A stretch of 64,000 nt of DNA from Saprospiraceae bacterium (GTDB taxonomy: Bacteria > Bacteroidota > Bacteroidia > Chitinophagales > Saprospiraceae), in the NCBI GenBank assembly GCA_016718505.1, contig JADKDE010000002.1, positions 620,001 to 684,000 on the forward strand. The letters are read 5' to 3'. Both the position numbers and the translations under genes were made by a program. The notes below the pieces were generated by a model, which made no database searches, was not told the origin of the DNA, and saw nothing but the letters and a program-made list of their open reading frames with translations. How positions within the stretch are numbered: the first letter of the stretch is position 1; every line of letters starts with the position of its first letter. Shown piece by piece: positions 36,423 to 46,822 of the stretch.

Positions 36423-39400
36423 TTATTGAATTTTATTGCCTTTCATAAAGTGATAGAACGATTCATATTCTTTGCGATGAGTGATGCCTGCGCCCATCCT
36501 AGTCATTCGATTGGTGAGGTATCGGTCACCTTGGACAAATACGCGGAGGACAAGTTCCTTATTGGGTTTTAAAAAATACTCCAAAGCGACATCCGTGGCG
36601 AAATAATTCGCGCCATCGTCAGCGGCATTTCGCTTGATGTTGGCACCTAGGTCGAGCACTACTTTGTCTTGGAATAGATGGAATTTTGGATTGAAAGAAA
36701 ATTCTCCATTTTTGGCAAAATTGAGTGTAGAATTGGACGTTAGTACATCGTTGTACGCAAGGCCCACATTGATATCGATGCCTGAAATAATATTATTGGC
36801 TTCACTGTAGGTGGCTACGTATTGTGATAATATTTTTGATAAATAGAAAGAAACCAAGTTGGACAGGGTATTGATAGCTGTTCTATCGAAGTTGAAATCC
36901 AGAGAATTGCTCGGTAAAAAACTTCGTGTAATGAGTAGGCTGAGCGCTTGTTTGTTGAGCTCGTTGGGGTCATTGGACAATGCTAAAAGTTTAGTCTCAA
37001 CTAGGGTTTTGATATTCGATTGGAGATTAGGAAATTCAATGGAGAAATTGATATCTGGTTTTAATAATTCGCCCTGCAATTTTAATATCAAATCGACATT
37101 CGTGAGTGATTTGGATTGACCTTCTAAAGCTGGGTTATTCAATACGTATTCTTCAATAAAAGGATAAACTGAAGTTCTGATATTTTTGCTTTCTGCGTTG
37201 ATTTGGATCAAAGCTTCTAGGGGATCTCCAGTCCAGGAGATGGTAGAGCCTTTGCGCAATTTGAAGGGCTGTTTTACGAGACTAAAATTCGGAATGGGAA
37301 CCGTGTAGTTGTATTCACCGTTCTCGATATTGTACTGTCCATTTATGTTAAATTCACCTTTTCTAGGGATTTTTACTACTAGATTGCCAAAGCCTGTGGC
37401 TCTGATGATATCATCTGTCATTTCGTCGAAAATGATGTTGATCTCCGCCTCTTCATTGACGGTTAGATTCAGTTCAACATCTAGCCCTTGGATTTTCTTG
37501 AATGCTGATTCGGTCAAGGCACTGCTGTCTTTATTTGTAAAGCGCAGGAATTTTAACTCACGATTTCCCTCCGATTGTCCAAGAGGAAGGACAACTTTGG
37601 TACCTTTTTTTGAGGTTACTACGATGTTGATATCTGTATTTGCAAAATCGCCCTTGAAGTCAACAGAGGTTCCTGCAATCACTTTGCCATAGTAAAGCGA
37701 ATTGTTTCGTTTGTCTGTATCCAGCACCAGCAATCCATCCGAATTGATATTTAGGTCCAATTTAAAACTCTTAAAATGGTCGTGAAGTATTTTCCCTTGA
37801 ATGATTGCCTTTCTTCCATCTTTATCCGTAAACTGGTCCCCACTAAAATCGAAATAATAAGGCGTGATTTGCACCACCTGGTCCTCAAAATAATATTTGG
37901 TATTTAGATAATTTACCTTAACGCCCCCTTTACGTAAGGTTGCTACGCCGTTTAGTGCCAATTTTTTGAATGTGCCCGTCAGGCTTAGTTCGGAATCTAC
38001 CCCTCCTTCAACTTCCGAGATTCCATCCTTTATGATGAATTTTAATAATATCGGTAGGGACAATTTTTGCGTATAAGCTTTGAGGTTTATTTCTTCTGCT
38101 TTGGATTTGGTTTTGTATTGATAATATCCATCCACCTTGACAAGGCTGGCTTCGCTCCTCAGCAGCATGTGGATATCGATGGGATGATCTAGGTCCGGCG
38201 TAGAGGCAAAGGTGCTCAAATGGCCGCAATTCGTGTCATTGATCCGTAGCGAATCGGTATAGATTTTTGCTTCAAGTCCTTTGAGCGAGAAGATGTCTTG
38301 GACTGCTAGGGTCAAGTTGCTATTGCCATTCAACCAAACATTATTCGATTTAAAATAACCATTTAATTTGGACAAATCTAAGTCTTTGATGAACAAGGCC
38401 AATCCTTTATCTCCGATGGAATTCACTGACAAATGACTCTGAGCATTGTAAAAATCAAAATTTCTGGTGTAAATTTTTTCCTTGTTATATCGTACAAAAT
38501 TCTGATCTTTCAAGCGCCAAATACTGTCCAAAAGATTGAATCTTGAATCAACGAATCTCGTCATAAAGTCATCTTCAAATATAAAGGTTGTGGCATTGAA
38601 GTGAAGGGACCTGAAAAGACTGTCTATATGCCCGGCATCAAAATTTGCAATCAATGAATCGTTCAAGGCTCTCAACTGCAAAGTCATTGACCCAATCATA
38701 TTTTTACCAATTTGGCTGTTATCGATAGATATTCGAGCGGTCAAATTTTGATCGTCCACCAACAGGTTAGATTCGATATTTTCAAGTATATTTTTGCCAA
38801 ATTCCAACTTGGGAATCTGAATCTTTTCTAGATTGAAATTAAGCGTTGACGTATCCATATTCTCAAAGCTCATTACCGCCTTTAAATCCTTAATTTCTTT
38901 GATATCCCATTTCAATACTTCAAACAAATTTTTCGATTGTTCTACGTGGATTTTTGCTTTAAAATTATTGTTATACAATGCGTATTTTGGAGGTTTAACA
39001 TTTGTCTTGGCGACCAGTGTAGGATTGTTCTTTTTTATAAAATGATATACGAGATAGGGTAGGGATTCGAAATCAAATTGCCCATCAATATTGCCTTGGA
39101 ATACATCACTTTTGATATCAATATGCTTGTGATTGGTATTATTGACATAAGAGTTTAGTTCTAATGATTTTAGGGTAAATTTATTGAGGGCATTTACTTT
39201 TAGCTCGACATTATTCGCTTTCGCATTTCCAGTAAAATTGCTTAAATTTTTAAATTTAAAATCCAAACCAAATTCGCCTGCTATGCTTAAAGAATCCTTT
39301 GTGAGATTGAGTTTGAAGAGATCCAATTTGTTGATATTGGCTTTGAATTTGTACTCAGGAATCGTCTTGATATAGTCGATAACTCCTGAAAATCTCAAAT

Positions 39401-41288
39401 CAATGTTCTCGTCCTTGATGGAGGCATCTCCATTGATGAGGTTTTTATTCAATTCACCCTTAAATATGATGTTTTTGTAGTTGTATCCATTGTATTCAAA
39501 ATTAAAAACATTGGCATCCAGCTTGGACTTCAGACTCGCCAGAGTAAGCCCTTTTCCTTCTTTTACTTCGGTCACCATATTCAATTTTCCGAATCTATTG
39601 TCATCTGTCCAATGCGCTAAATCGAATTGTTTCAAGACCATTTTTCCTCGATATTTAGCGTTTTCTTTCCCTTCGTTGGTATTGAGTTGCATATCCAAAT
39701 CGATGAGACCCTGATTGGTTTTAAGTTCGCCAAAAGCCACGAAATCACTTATAAATCCGTCATATCGACCTTTAAAATAAATATTGCCCAGCTTGTCAAA
39801 ATTGGGTGGAGGGTTGAAATTAGGTAAGATTTTTCTCAAATTGGTCATAGAAGTTTTTAATTCGTCAAAACCAAGATTGAGCATTTCTTCTTGTGGGATT
39901 GCTAGATTTTTTGTTGAAAAATTTCCTTTGATACTCACCAAATTACCTAAACTTACCTGCAAGTCATCGGCCCTCAAACTATTGACTTTCCCTTGAATAT
40001 GACCATCGATATTCAAAGTTTCATTTCTAATCCTTTGAAAAAAGGAGTTTTGATCAAGCTTATGAGCAAAGGTGATGATGTCTGCCACGTTTATATCGCT
40101 ATCTTTCAATTTGCCCTCCATGATGACTCTATCATTGAAGTCATTAAAGCTATCGAAGCCCAAGTATTTGAATATAATTGTGTCTCGCATCACACTTTTT
40201 TGGGTCTTGAGGTACACACCATTCAGTTCAGTGCGCTTGGAGGATATTTTGGCTTCTTGTGCATTGAATTCTTCGAGAGCGAATCCGTTATCAGCTTTTG
40301 CTTGGATTTGATTTATTTTTCCTATAAAATCCAAATCTTTTGATTGAATACATTCTAGACTCAAATTTATATCCCCTATATCAAGATGATCGTAATCGAA
40401 AAAATTGGTACCTATCGTCCTTTTGGGTGTACGCCGCCAGTTGTGAAGCGTAAATCGCCCATTTTTAATTTTTACAATATCGATACTCATATCCAAAGGT
40501 TCCTTGGCTACTTTGACGGATTTCGACTCACCTTGTTCCTTGTCAGCTAGGGCTTCTATAGCAGATTTTGGAAAAATTTTCTCTATGGAAATGAATGGAT
40601 CTTCGAGGATAATGTCCTTGATGGCAAAACTGTTTCTTATAAGATCGAGCTGGTCGAGATTGACTACTCCATTGGGAAATTCCATTTTTAATTGATTTCC
40701 TTGTACAAAGTCTTGCTGGGAGAATTTTGTGTTTTTTATCTTTAAGTTCTTAACATCCAACCTGAAATCACTCTTGGATGGCAGTGTGTCATTCCCTCCG
40801 AAATAGTCGATCAAGAATTGGTAATTGTATCCTTCCCGCAGATTGTGCCTTTGAGTATGAATGACGGCATTGTCCAATTCTATTTTTTGGATGGAAAATT
40901 TATTGCTGAATAATTCAAAAATATTTTTGCTAAAACCAACATAGGTTCTACCCGCATAAAGTAAAGTATCATTGCGTTTGTCGAATATAATGAGTCCTTT
41001 TATTTGCAATTGTTTGATGGGATCTAGAACCAATTCGTCGATACTTACCTTGGTGCCCCATTCTTTGGATAAATAGGTGGTCGTTTTGTTGACGATAAAA
41101 TTCTGAACTCTCGGGATCAGCAAGATAAATGTCAACATGAAAAATACCAAAAAAATCGAAAGAATAACCCCAAGAACGATTCGGATTATCCTCATCGCAG
41201 GCGAATTATCAACCTTCTCGTCTTCTATAATATGAGGGATTTCTGGCTCGATGGCTTTTTTGCGGTAAAAATATACAATTAAAAGCAA
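36423..41288 (-). CDS. TamB/AsmA-like giant inner-membrane-anchored protein
   Basis: The 1,621-residue protein has one membrane segment near the N-terminus (about 35-57, RIVLGVILSIFLVFFMLTFILL), followed by a very long repetitive beta-helical region and a C-terminal TamB (DUF490) domain at about 1230-1610, with motifs such as GEFNINGQYNIENGEYNYTV and the terminal block on outer-membrane targeting (NTLSNLVSFYLSKILSQY). TamB-like proteins bridge the inner and outer membranes and move phospholipid or help barrel assembly. The open frame starts at 41288, but an ATG at 41195 (MRIIRIVLG), three residues before the membrane helix, is an alternative start. It lies 64 bp upstream of ettA on the same strand. 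Confidence 0.88.
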   Translation of the reverse strand: MLLIVYFYRKKAIEPEIPHIIEDEKVDNSPAMRIIRIVLGVILSIFLVFFMLTFILLIPRVQNFIVNKTTTYLSKEWGTKVSIDELVLDPIKQLQIKGLIIFDKRNDTLLYAGRTYVGFSKNIFELFSNKFSIQKIELDNAVIHTQRHNLREGYNYQFLIDYFGGNDTLPSKSDFRLDVKNLKIKNTKFSQQDFVQGNQLKMEFPNGVVNLDQLDLIRNSFAIKDIILEDPFISIEKIFPKSAIEALADKEQGESKSVKVAKEPLDMSIDIVKIKNGRFTLHNWRRTPKRTIGTNFFDYDHLDIGDINLSLECIQSKDLDFIGKINQIQAKADNGFALEEFNAQEAKISSKRTELNGVYLKTQKSVMRDTIIFKYLGFDSFNDFNDRVIMEGKLKDSDINVADIITFAHKLDQNSFFQRIRNETLNIDGHIQGKVNSLRADDLQVSLGNLVSIKGNFSTKNLAIPQEEMLNLGFDELKTSMTNLRKILPNFNPPPNFDKLGNIYFKGRYDGFISDFVAFGELKTNQGLIDLDMQLNTNEGKENAKYRGKMVLKQFDLAHWTDDNRFGKLNMVTEVKEGKGLTLASLKSKLDANVFNFEYNGYNYKNIIFKGELNKNLINGDASIKDENIDLRFSGVIDYIKTIPEYKFKANINKLDLFKLNLTKDSLSIAGEFGLDFKFKNLSNFTGNAKANNVELKVNALNKFTLKSLELNSYVNNTNHKHIDIKSDVFQGNIDGQFDFESLPYLVYHFIKKNNPTLVAKTNVKPPKYALYNNNFKAKIHVEQSKNLFEVLKWDIKEIKDLKAVMSFENMDTSTLNFNLEKIQIPKLEFGKNILENIESNLLVDDQNLTARISIDNSQIGKNMIGSMTLQLRALNDSLIANFDAGHIDSLFRSLHFNATTFIFEDDFMTRFVDSRFNLLDSIWRLKDQNFVRYNKEKIYTRNFDFYNAQSHLSVNSIGDKGLALFIKDLDLSKLNGYFKSNNVWLNGNSNLTLAVQDIFSLKGLEAKIYTDSLRINDTNCGHLSTFASTPDLDHPIDIHMLLRSEASLVKVDGYYQYKTKSKAEEINLKAYTQKLSLPILLKFIIKDGISEVEGGVDSELSLTGTFKKLALNGVATLRKGGVKVNYLNTKYYFEDQVVQITPYYFDFSGDQFTDKDGRKAIIQGKILHDHFKSFKLDLNINSDGLLVLDTDKRNNSLYYGKVIAGTSVDFKGDFANTDINIVVTSKKGTKVVLPLGQSEGNRELKFLRFTNKDSSALTESAFKKIQGLDVELNLTVNEEAEINIIFDEMTDDIIRATGFGNLVVKIPRKGEFNINGQYNIENGEYNYTVPIPNFSLVKQPFKLRKGSTISWTGDPLEALIQINAESKNIRTSVYPFIEEYVLNNPALEGQSKSLTNVDLILKLQGELLKPDINFSIEFPNLQSNIKTLVETKLLALSNDPNELNKQALSLLITRSFLPSNSLDFNFDRTAINTLSNLVSFYLSKILSQYVATYSEANNIISGIDINVGLAYNDVLTSNSTLNFAKNGEFSFNPKFHLFQDKVVLDLGANIKRNAADDGANYFATDVALEYFLKPNKELVLRVFVQGDRYLTNRMTRMGAGITHRKEYESFYHFMKGNKIQ

Positions 41289-41394
41289 ATATTTTTCATT
41301 TTTAACAATCCATTAATCGCCGCTATATAATGCATATGTTTTTAATTAATGTATTTTTTATAGAATATAAATTTATTATAAATAATTATAAATT

Positions 41395-41402
41395 TATCTT
41401 TG
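41395..41402 (+). promoter_or_regulatory. -7 box before the lipoprotein gene at 41456
   Basis: TATCTTTG matches TAnnTTTG, with a near-consensus TTTA 19 bases upstream (41372-41375), in a strongly AT-rich gap. It leaves a leader of about 50 bases. Confidence 0.5.
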
Positions 41403-41455
41403 ATGCCGAAAAAAATATATTTTAACATTTTTGAAATCAAAAAATAAGAATTAGA

Positions 41456-42082
41456 ATGAAACATTTTTTACTACTAAGCCTACTGTTGGTATCTCTGCTT
41501 TCTTGCAAAAACAACACCTCTCCCGTAAAAAAAGAAGGAGAGGCCAACCAGCTCACAGTGTCCAACAATCCTGAAGACATAAAACACTTCGGTGACCAAA
41601 AAACTCAAGCAGAAGCAGGCTTTAAAAGTGTATTTCAAAATGGTGGATTGCCAATGATGCTTTCTGGCGAAGTGATAGCCAAGGAATTCGGCACATTCAC
41701 ATCGATATCTCCTGCAGATTTTAGGTCCGTAATGGGGCCGACGGAAGTGGTATTAGGAGAAAATAAAGACTCTTACAAAGCAATCGTAAACTTACCAAAA
41801 ACCAAGGGTCATGATGTCAAAGTCTATGCTAAAAGCAGCGAACAAGGAAAATTTGCCTACGCGGGTACGTTCAATGCAGAGGGTAAATTAATCGGGGTTT
41901 TGGCGATTGCAGGCAAGGTGACCAACGGCTCGAATGTCGTGGTGGATTGTAAAGTGGACAATGATTATAATTTTTTCGTGAGAAGTATGGTTGGTAAGAT
42001 GTATCATATTGACAAATTCAACATTGACGATCAAGGCATTTTTATAAAAACCACAAAACCAGAAGAGAGTTATAATTTTTAA
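41456..42082 (+). CDS. Lipoprotein of unknown function
   Basis: The 208-residue protein has a signal peptide and lipobox (LLSLLLVSLLSC, Cys 17). After a short charged region (about 18-45) the rest is a single beta-rich domain (GLPMMLSGEVIAKEFGTFTS to the end), which I do not recognise. A clear promoter lies upstream. It is convergent with the DUF2490 gene and their ends overlap by four bases. Probably anchored in the inner or outer membrane; function unknown. Confidence 0.8.
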   Translation: MKHFLLLSLLLVSLLSCKNNTSPVKKEGEANQLTVSNNPEDIKHFGDQKTQAEAGFKSVFQNGGLPMMLSGEVIAKEFGTFTSISPADFRSVMGPTEVVLGENKDSYKAIVNLPKTKGHDVKVYAKSSEQGKFAYAGTFNAEGKLIGVLAIAGKVTNGSNVVVDCKVDNDYNFFVRSMVGKMYHIDKFNIDDQGIFIKTTKPEESYNF

Positions 42083-42741
42083 ATTTTAAAAGTCAAACCT
42101 GCTTGAATTGCAAAAATGTTGTGGGTATGGGTTGACTTTTTGAACATTGGTTGATACATCCAAAGGATTTCTGCGGCAATTTTTTTCGAAAATTTGTATT
42201 CGGCTCCAAGGAAATTTCTGATTCTTGACAGCTCCATTCCATCTGACAAATCAAAGTAGAGTTCTGAACTAACAATGCCAAAAAGCTTTTTAGTAAGTCG
42301 ATGTTGGTATTCTAGCTTACCTCGACCCATTATTTGGTTGCTTTCTAGGTCGAAATCGCCCCATACGACTCCATCCAATTCTTCAGTATAACCCAATCGG
42401 AGTGACAGACTATTCTTAGCGATTTTGTGCTTGTAATCAGCGAATAAACCCCAGCGCAAATAATCAATCGAGGTGGAAGTGAAAAGTCTGACTTCTGGTT
42501 TGATCGTAAGATTTGGAATCGGCTCATAGGCACAACCAAGTGTATAATAAAATCCTTTGAAATCGTTCAAATTGTCATACCATCTCGTCTGGAATTGACC
42601 TGAAATGTTCCATTTCTTGCTCAAGTCATGCTTTACAGTCACATCCGTCCGCAATCTGAAATCATCGCTTTTATTCTTTTGTCCAAATGCTGCCCATGTC
42701 AAGAAGCAGCAGAATATTGATAAAAAATACCTATTCGTCAT
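42079..42741 (-). CDS. DUF2490 family outer-membrane protein
   Basis: The 220-residue protein has a signal peptide (MTNRYFLSIFCCFLTWAAFGQ) and a strand-rich barrel with the DUF2490 pattern: DDFRLRTDVTVKHDLSKKWN, FQTRWYDNLNDFKGFY and a C-terminal aromatic strand ending FAIQAGLTFKI. The ATG at 42741 lies within the DUF4956 stop region, a typical coupled start, so the upstream in-frame codons to 42804 are not used. It is the last gene of the lipoprotein-VTC-DUF4956-DUF2490 operon. Function unknown; an outer-membrane channel or support role in that system is inferred. Confidence 0.85.
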   Translation of the reverse strand: MTNRYFLSIFCCFLTWAAFGQKNKSDDFRLRTDVTVKHDLSKKWNISGQFQTRWYDNLNDFKGFYYTLGCAYEPIPNLTIKPEVRLFTSTSIDYLRWGLFADYKHKIAKNSLSLRLGYTEELDGVVWGDFDLESNQIMGRGKLEYQHRLTKKLFGIVSSELYFDLSDGMELSRIRNFLGAEYKFSKKIAAEILWMYQPMFKKSTHTHNIFAIQAGLTFKI

Positions 42742-43387
42742 TCCCATAATCTGAATAATTTCCTTCACTTTTTTTCGAATAATAAAATGCCTGAATCCTA
42801 GCAATATCTCTTAAAAAATCAATTTTCAGAATTTCTGCACGGTGCACGGGAAGGCCTGTTCTATTCCTTAAATCTTGTAGTAAGTTTTCGTAGTTTTCGG
42901 GCTTTATGTTTTCTATTTTTTCGTACTGAATTATTTTATTATTTTCATGGTCCAATCCCATGTTTTTATCAAGTACATAAACCATTAGAACGAAAAAAAT
43001 ATTGCTAATTATGCAAATGACTATGGCATTATTATCACTCCAACTTGATAAAGCATTGATCAAGCCCAAAGCCACACTGATGAAGAAATAACCCATCTCA
43101 CGTATAGGCACCATGACCGTTCTGTACCTTATGATGGAAAAAATAGCAAAAAGACCAAATGCAAATCCCATATTCAATTTGCTGTTAGCCAATAAATAAC
43201 ATATTATAAAATTGGAAATGTTAAATATAATGAATGTGAATAAAAAGTCCTTGTTTTTATGTCTGGGATAGTATATAAATCCGACAATGAGGAGGATGAT
43301 GGTGAGGTTCAACCCAAATCTACAAAGTAATTCTGTTATGTCATTTAAAGGGCCCTGTTGTATTTCGCTTAAATTTGTCTCAAACAT
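42731..43387 (-). CDS. DUF4956 membrane protein, partner of VTC polymerase
   Basis: The 218-residue protein has four to five membrane segments (about 25-130) with a conserved central block IFSIIRYRTVMVPIREMGYFF, and a cytoplasmic C-terminal domain (about 150-210, ENYENLLQDLRNRTGLPVHRAEI). This is the DUF4956 architecture, which is regularly found next to VTC-domain polyphosphate polymerases in bacteria. Its start overlaps the stop of the VTC gene by eight bases, and its stop overlaps the DUF2490 start, so the three genes are tightly coupled. A role in passing or anchoring the polymer at the membrane is inferred, not shown. Confidence 0.88.
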   Translation of the reverse strand: MFETNLSEIQQGPLNDITELLCRFGLNLTIILLIVGFIYYPRHKNKDFLFTFIIFNISNFIICYLLANSKLNMGFAFGLFAIFSIIRYRTVMVPIREMGYFFISVALGLINALSSWSDNNAIVICIISNIFFVLMVYVLDKNMGLDHENNKIIQYEKIENIKPENYENLLQDLRNRTGLPVHRAEILKIDFLRDIARIQAFYYSKKSEGNYSDYGNDE

Positions 43388-44132
43388 GGTGTTGATTTTT
43401 TAATTTTTCGCATAAGTGTAACTCTGGTGCTAGTAAATTTTGTTTGACGGAGGCCAAAAGCCCTAATCCGACACAATATTTGCTAAATTTTGATCTGAAA
43501 AGTCCAGTTCTTTTTAGAGTAGAGTCCTTCAAAGTAGGGGCATTCTTGGGTAAAAATTTAAACTCAATGATGGCCAAATCACCCAAGCACATTTTCTTGG
43601 ATTCGTGATAAAAGGTCAAGTCCAAATCAATGGTAATTCGTTGGTTTAATTCCAAATTGACCAAGGTAATTCGTCTATAATTTACATCCAAAACAGGATT
43701 TAAATTGGAACAATCTTCAAGTTCACTTTCGATTGAAGAGGGTAGGTTTTGTGGCATGGATCCTGCCATTTCTTCGAGATCGGTTTTGTGTCTTATTTTT
43801 TCAGTTTTTATACCTTTAATCTTTTTTTTGACCTCTACCCATACTTCTTTAGTGGATAGATATCTTCGAATTCGTATTTTTTTTCTATTATATCTTCCGA
43901 TTTGATGTTCGTAAAACAAGTGAAAGTCTGGCGTATCAAAATACCGAGATTCGTAATCAAAAATTTGCTCGCCTTCAATGGTCAGGACACTATAATCTTT
44001 ACCCAAAATCTCCAAAAAACTAGGCAAATCGTCGCAATGACAAAGATATTTTACATCTAATCTCCCATTTGAAGCTTTATCTCGAGCATCAGCCAGAGAA
44101 ATCCTTGCAAAATTTATAAGGTTTCTGGTCAA
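43380..44132 (-). CDS. VTC-domain polyphosphate polymerase-like protein
   Basis: The 250-residue protein fits the VTC domain, the tunnel-shaped catalytic domain that polymerises ATP gamma-phosphate into polyphosphate in yeast Vtc4. Motifs in order: RLDVKYLCHCDDLPSFLEIL (Lys 28 region), YESRYFDTPDFHLFYEH, a basic strand RKKIRIRRYL, WVEVKKKIKG, VNYRRITLV, RITIDLDLTFY and AIIEFKFLP. The basic residues lining the tunnel strands are largely present. Bacterial VTC proteins have no SPX regulatory domain, as here. It is six bases downstream of a lipoprotein gene and overlaps DUF4956. Substrate is inferred from the family. Confidence 0.88.
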   Translation of the reverse strand: MTRNLINFARISLADARDKASNGRLDVKYLCHCDDLPSFLEILGKDYSVLTIEGEQIFDYESRYFDTPDFHLFYEHQIGRYNRKKIRIRRYLSTKEVWVEVKKKIKGIKTEKIRHKTDLEEMAGSMPQNLPSSIESELEDCSNLNPVLDVNYRRITLVNLELNQRITIDLDLTFYHESKKMCLGDLAIIEFKFLPKNAPTLKDSTLKRTGLFRSKFSKYCVGLGLLASVKQNLLAPELHLCEKLKNQHHV

Positions 44133-44137
44133 GGCTT

Positions 44138-44524
44138 TTACTTGAATTGTGTTTTTAAATCTCTAACTACCACGTTTTGACCAGCTTTGTCTATCGTTGT
44201 TACAACTTTATCTTCAAATTGGTCTAGAGGACAAGATGGACAATAACCAAATACTCTGACCGTATAAGTCCCCTTTTGCAGACCTTTGAATAGAAATGAA
44301 CCATCACCGCTGGTGCGAACTTCATCATCGACAAAATTGCCATCGCCGTAGGTTATATAGACCTTTTGATCCATGATATATCCAGAATCTTGCCGTATTC
44401 CATCAGAATTCACATCGTACGCAAAGACTTTCCCTTCGATACTAGCCGATCCGCCTTTTCCTTCATCCTTTTGGCAAGCAATTAACCCCATTGTGAAAAT
44501 GGCTAAATAAATTATTTTTTTCAT
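44138..44524 (-). CDS. Small lipoprotein with SdrD B-like/regulatory domain
   Basis: The 128-residue product has a lipobox (MKKIIYLAIFTMGLIAC) and one Ig-like regulatory domain: SIEGKVFAYDVNSDGIRQDSG, then VRTSGDGSFLFKGLQKGTYTV. The ATG at 44524 is chosen because it begins the signal peptide; in-frame codons to 44545 add nothing. It lies six bases before the VTC gene and is the first gene of that operon, so it may be its surface component. The YCPSCP pair of Cys residues could bind metal or form a disulfide. Function unknown. Confidence 0.8.
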   Translation of the reverse strand: MKKIIYLAIFTMGLIACQKDEGKGGSASIEGKVFAYDVNSDGIRQDSGYIMDQKVYITYGDGNFVDDEVRTSGDGSFLFKGLQKGTYTVRVFGYCPSCPLDQFEDKVVTTIDKAGQNVVVRDLKTQFK

Positions 44525-44545
44525 GGAACAATGTTTAATTAACAA

Positions 44546-44913
44546 AATTAGTCAATTATTATAATTTATCAAACCTAAATACGTACCAAACATGGATTTG
44601 GTTGAATAAAATTAAATATTTTATGTATATAATTTATTTATATTTTGGATTTAAAAATTTCAGGAGGATTTGTAGTATTATTATTCAAATTGGCAAATAA
44701 AAATGTTAACAATTGATTTGTTTTTGCAAAATAAAAATGGGGTATGGGGCATTGATGCAAAATAAGTGAATAAATATGCGGCGGCTCACTTAGGCAGTTT
44801 AATTATTTTAGTTAAAATTGAAAAATATTTGAAATAATTTGTCTAATATATTGATTTGGTTTCGTTATATTTGTGCGAAATACTATTGTTGCTCAAGTCT
44901 GGTTGCTTTATTC
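44546..44913. other. Divergent intergenic region (368 bp)
   Basis: The gap separates the VTC operon (minus) from the protease gene (plus). The plus-strand -7 box TATATTTG lies at 44866-44873. No convincing minus-strand promoter or coding frame was seen; the sequence is AT-rich. Confidence 0.5.
44866..44873 (+). promoter_or_regulatory. -7 box before the secreted protease gene
   Basis: TATATTTG matches TAnnTTTG exactly, 40 bases before the ATG at 44914. The nearest TTTG (44838-44841) is 24 bases upstream, slightly long. Confidence 0.5.
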
Positions 44914-46811
44914 ATGAAAAGAAGTTTAATATTTTTTGTTTGTTTTATAGCTTGGACACAGACCATGTTGGGTCAACTTACTTCCTATGGTATTCCAAAA
45001 TCTAGACTTCTAAATTTGTCAGCTAGTCAAATTCCTCAGATCAACTTGCCATTTTTAGACATTTCGATGATAAAAGAGGAAGAAAATAGAATCAATTCAC
45101 AAAATACCTTGCCTCCAAAATTTGGCACCAAAATTCCTGTTGGTTTTAATTCGAAAGAGCATGGACTTTGGACAAATGTCCCCGATGGCAAGATTTGGCG
45201 ATTGAGGATTCATTCTGAAGGTGCATTTAGCTTGAGCGCACATCTTACAAAATTTAATTTAAAATCTGGCGTGGAGCTCTTTTTTTACGATATCACCCAA
45301 AATTATTTAATTGGTGCCATTACTGAAAAAAACAACAATGCAGGGCAATCCTTGCATTCCATCCCACTTCAAGGCGAGGATCTTATTTTAGAGATGTTCG
45401 TTCCAACGAGAGTGCAAAATCAAGAGCCTTTATTTTTGGATTATATTGTACACGACTATGTTGGGATTTTTAACATTGTTGAAATGTATAAAGACATACA
45501 ATCTCGTGGTGGGGATTGTTTTATTGATGTGAGTTGCCCTCTAGGGACACCTTATTCAGAAGCAGCCAAGTCTGTTGGACTTTTGGTGGTCGATGGTGAA
45601 AGGTGGTGCACAGGGGCTATGGTAAACAATACGACGAATGACCACACCCTGTATTTTCTGACTGCAAATCACTGTTTTGTAGAAAACTCAAATTTAAGTT
45701 CTTGGATGTAGTTTTCAATTACCAATCCAAAAATTGCAATGAGGTCACTGGTGTGAATACGCTGCAATCCATTGAAGTTGGTAATATCAGAGCCAGGCAT
45801 ATAGATTCAGATTTTATGCTGCTTGAATTAAAATTTCCACCCCCGACCGATTGGGGTATTTACTATGCTGGGTGGAACCGTACTGCTGAGAAACCACAAA
45901 ATGCTGCTGTAATCCATCACCCATTTGGTGGATTGAAGAAAATCTCTCTTTCTTCAAGTTCTCCGATTAACGATACATGGAATGGCTTGGCACCTGAGCT
46001 AAATTATAAAGTTCGTTGGACTGAGGGAGTTACGGGTGTCAGTTCTTCTGGAGCACCACTTTTCAATGAAAATAAACTCATCATAGGCCAGCTTAGAGGT
46101 GGTGAAAGTTCTTGTGATAACTTGACAGGATATGATTATTTCGGGACATTCGCAAAAGCTTGGACTGGAGGAAATTCAGCTTCAACAAGGCTTTCAGATT
46201 GGTTGAATCCAACACAGTTGCCCTTTGATGGTCAGGTTTCGGGGTCGTATCAATCAGTACTTCCAGTAAATCTGTTAAATTTTTATGGAAAAGCCCATGG
46301 AGCTGTCAATAATCTATATTGGAAGACTGCTGCTGAAGAAAATATAGAAAGGTATCAACTAGAAAAATTAAACGATCAGGGTATTTTTGAACCCATTGGA
46401 TCTGTTTCGGCTAGGGATGTTGTTACTGAATATACCTACATGATGGAGGACAAATCTCCAGCCATTTTAAATTATTATCGATTGACCATTTTTGAAAAAG
46501 ATAATTTTAGTCACACATCAAAAATTATTTTGGTCCGCAACAACAATATTCTTCAAGAGGGATTTAAGATTTTTCCAAATCCAGCAACTGATTATGTAAG
46601 TATAAGCATTCCACACTTTGGCGGTAACAATATTTATTCTATCGATATTCATGATATTAGTGGTAAAATGTGCTCTCACACAAACTTGTCTGTTGATGAG
46701 ACCTTAGATACCATTAGGACGAATATCGACATCAGTACCTTGCCTAAAGGTTATTATTCCATCACAATTTCAAATGGATATAATTCGGAATCCCAAAAGT
46801 TGATGAAATAA
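44914..46811 (+). CDS. Secreted trypsin-like protease (lysyl endopeptidase-like) with T9SS tail, split by one frameshift
   Basis: The first frame holds a signal peptide (MKRSLIFFVCFIAWTQTMLGQ), a propeptide-like region and the catalytic His in LYFLTANHCF. A base is missing at 45706-45708 (TGGATGTAG, needing one more base); reading on gives VVFNYQSKNC, the Asp in DSDFMLLEL and the Ser in GVSSSGAPLF, completing the His-Asp-Ser triad of a chymotrypsin-fold peptidase of the lysyl endopeptidase type. The C-terminus has an Ig-like region (VNLLNFYGKAHGAVNNLYW) and a type A secretion tail (IFPNPATDYVSISIP). The triad residues lie on both sides of the break, so neither fragment alone would be active. 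Restored length is about 632 residues. The ATG at 44914 suits the promoter and signal. Confidence 0.88.
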
Positions 46812-46822
46812 ACCAAATACTT

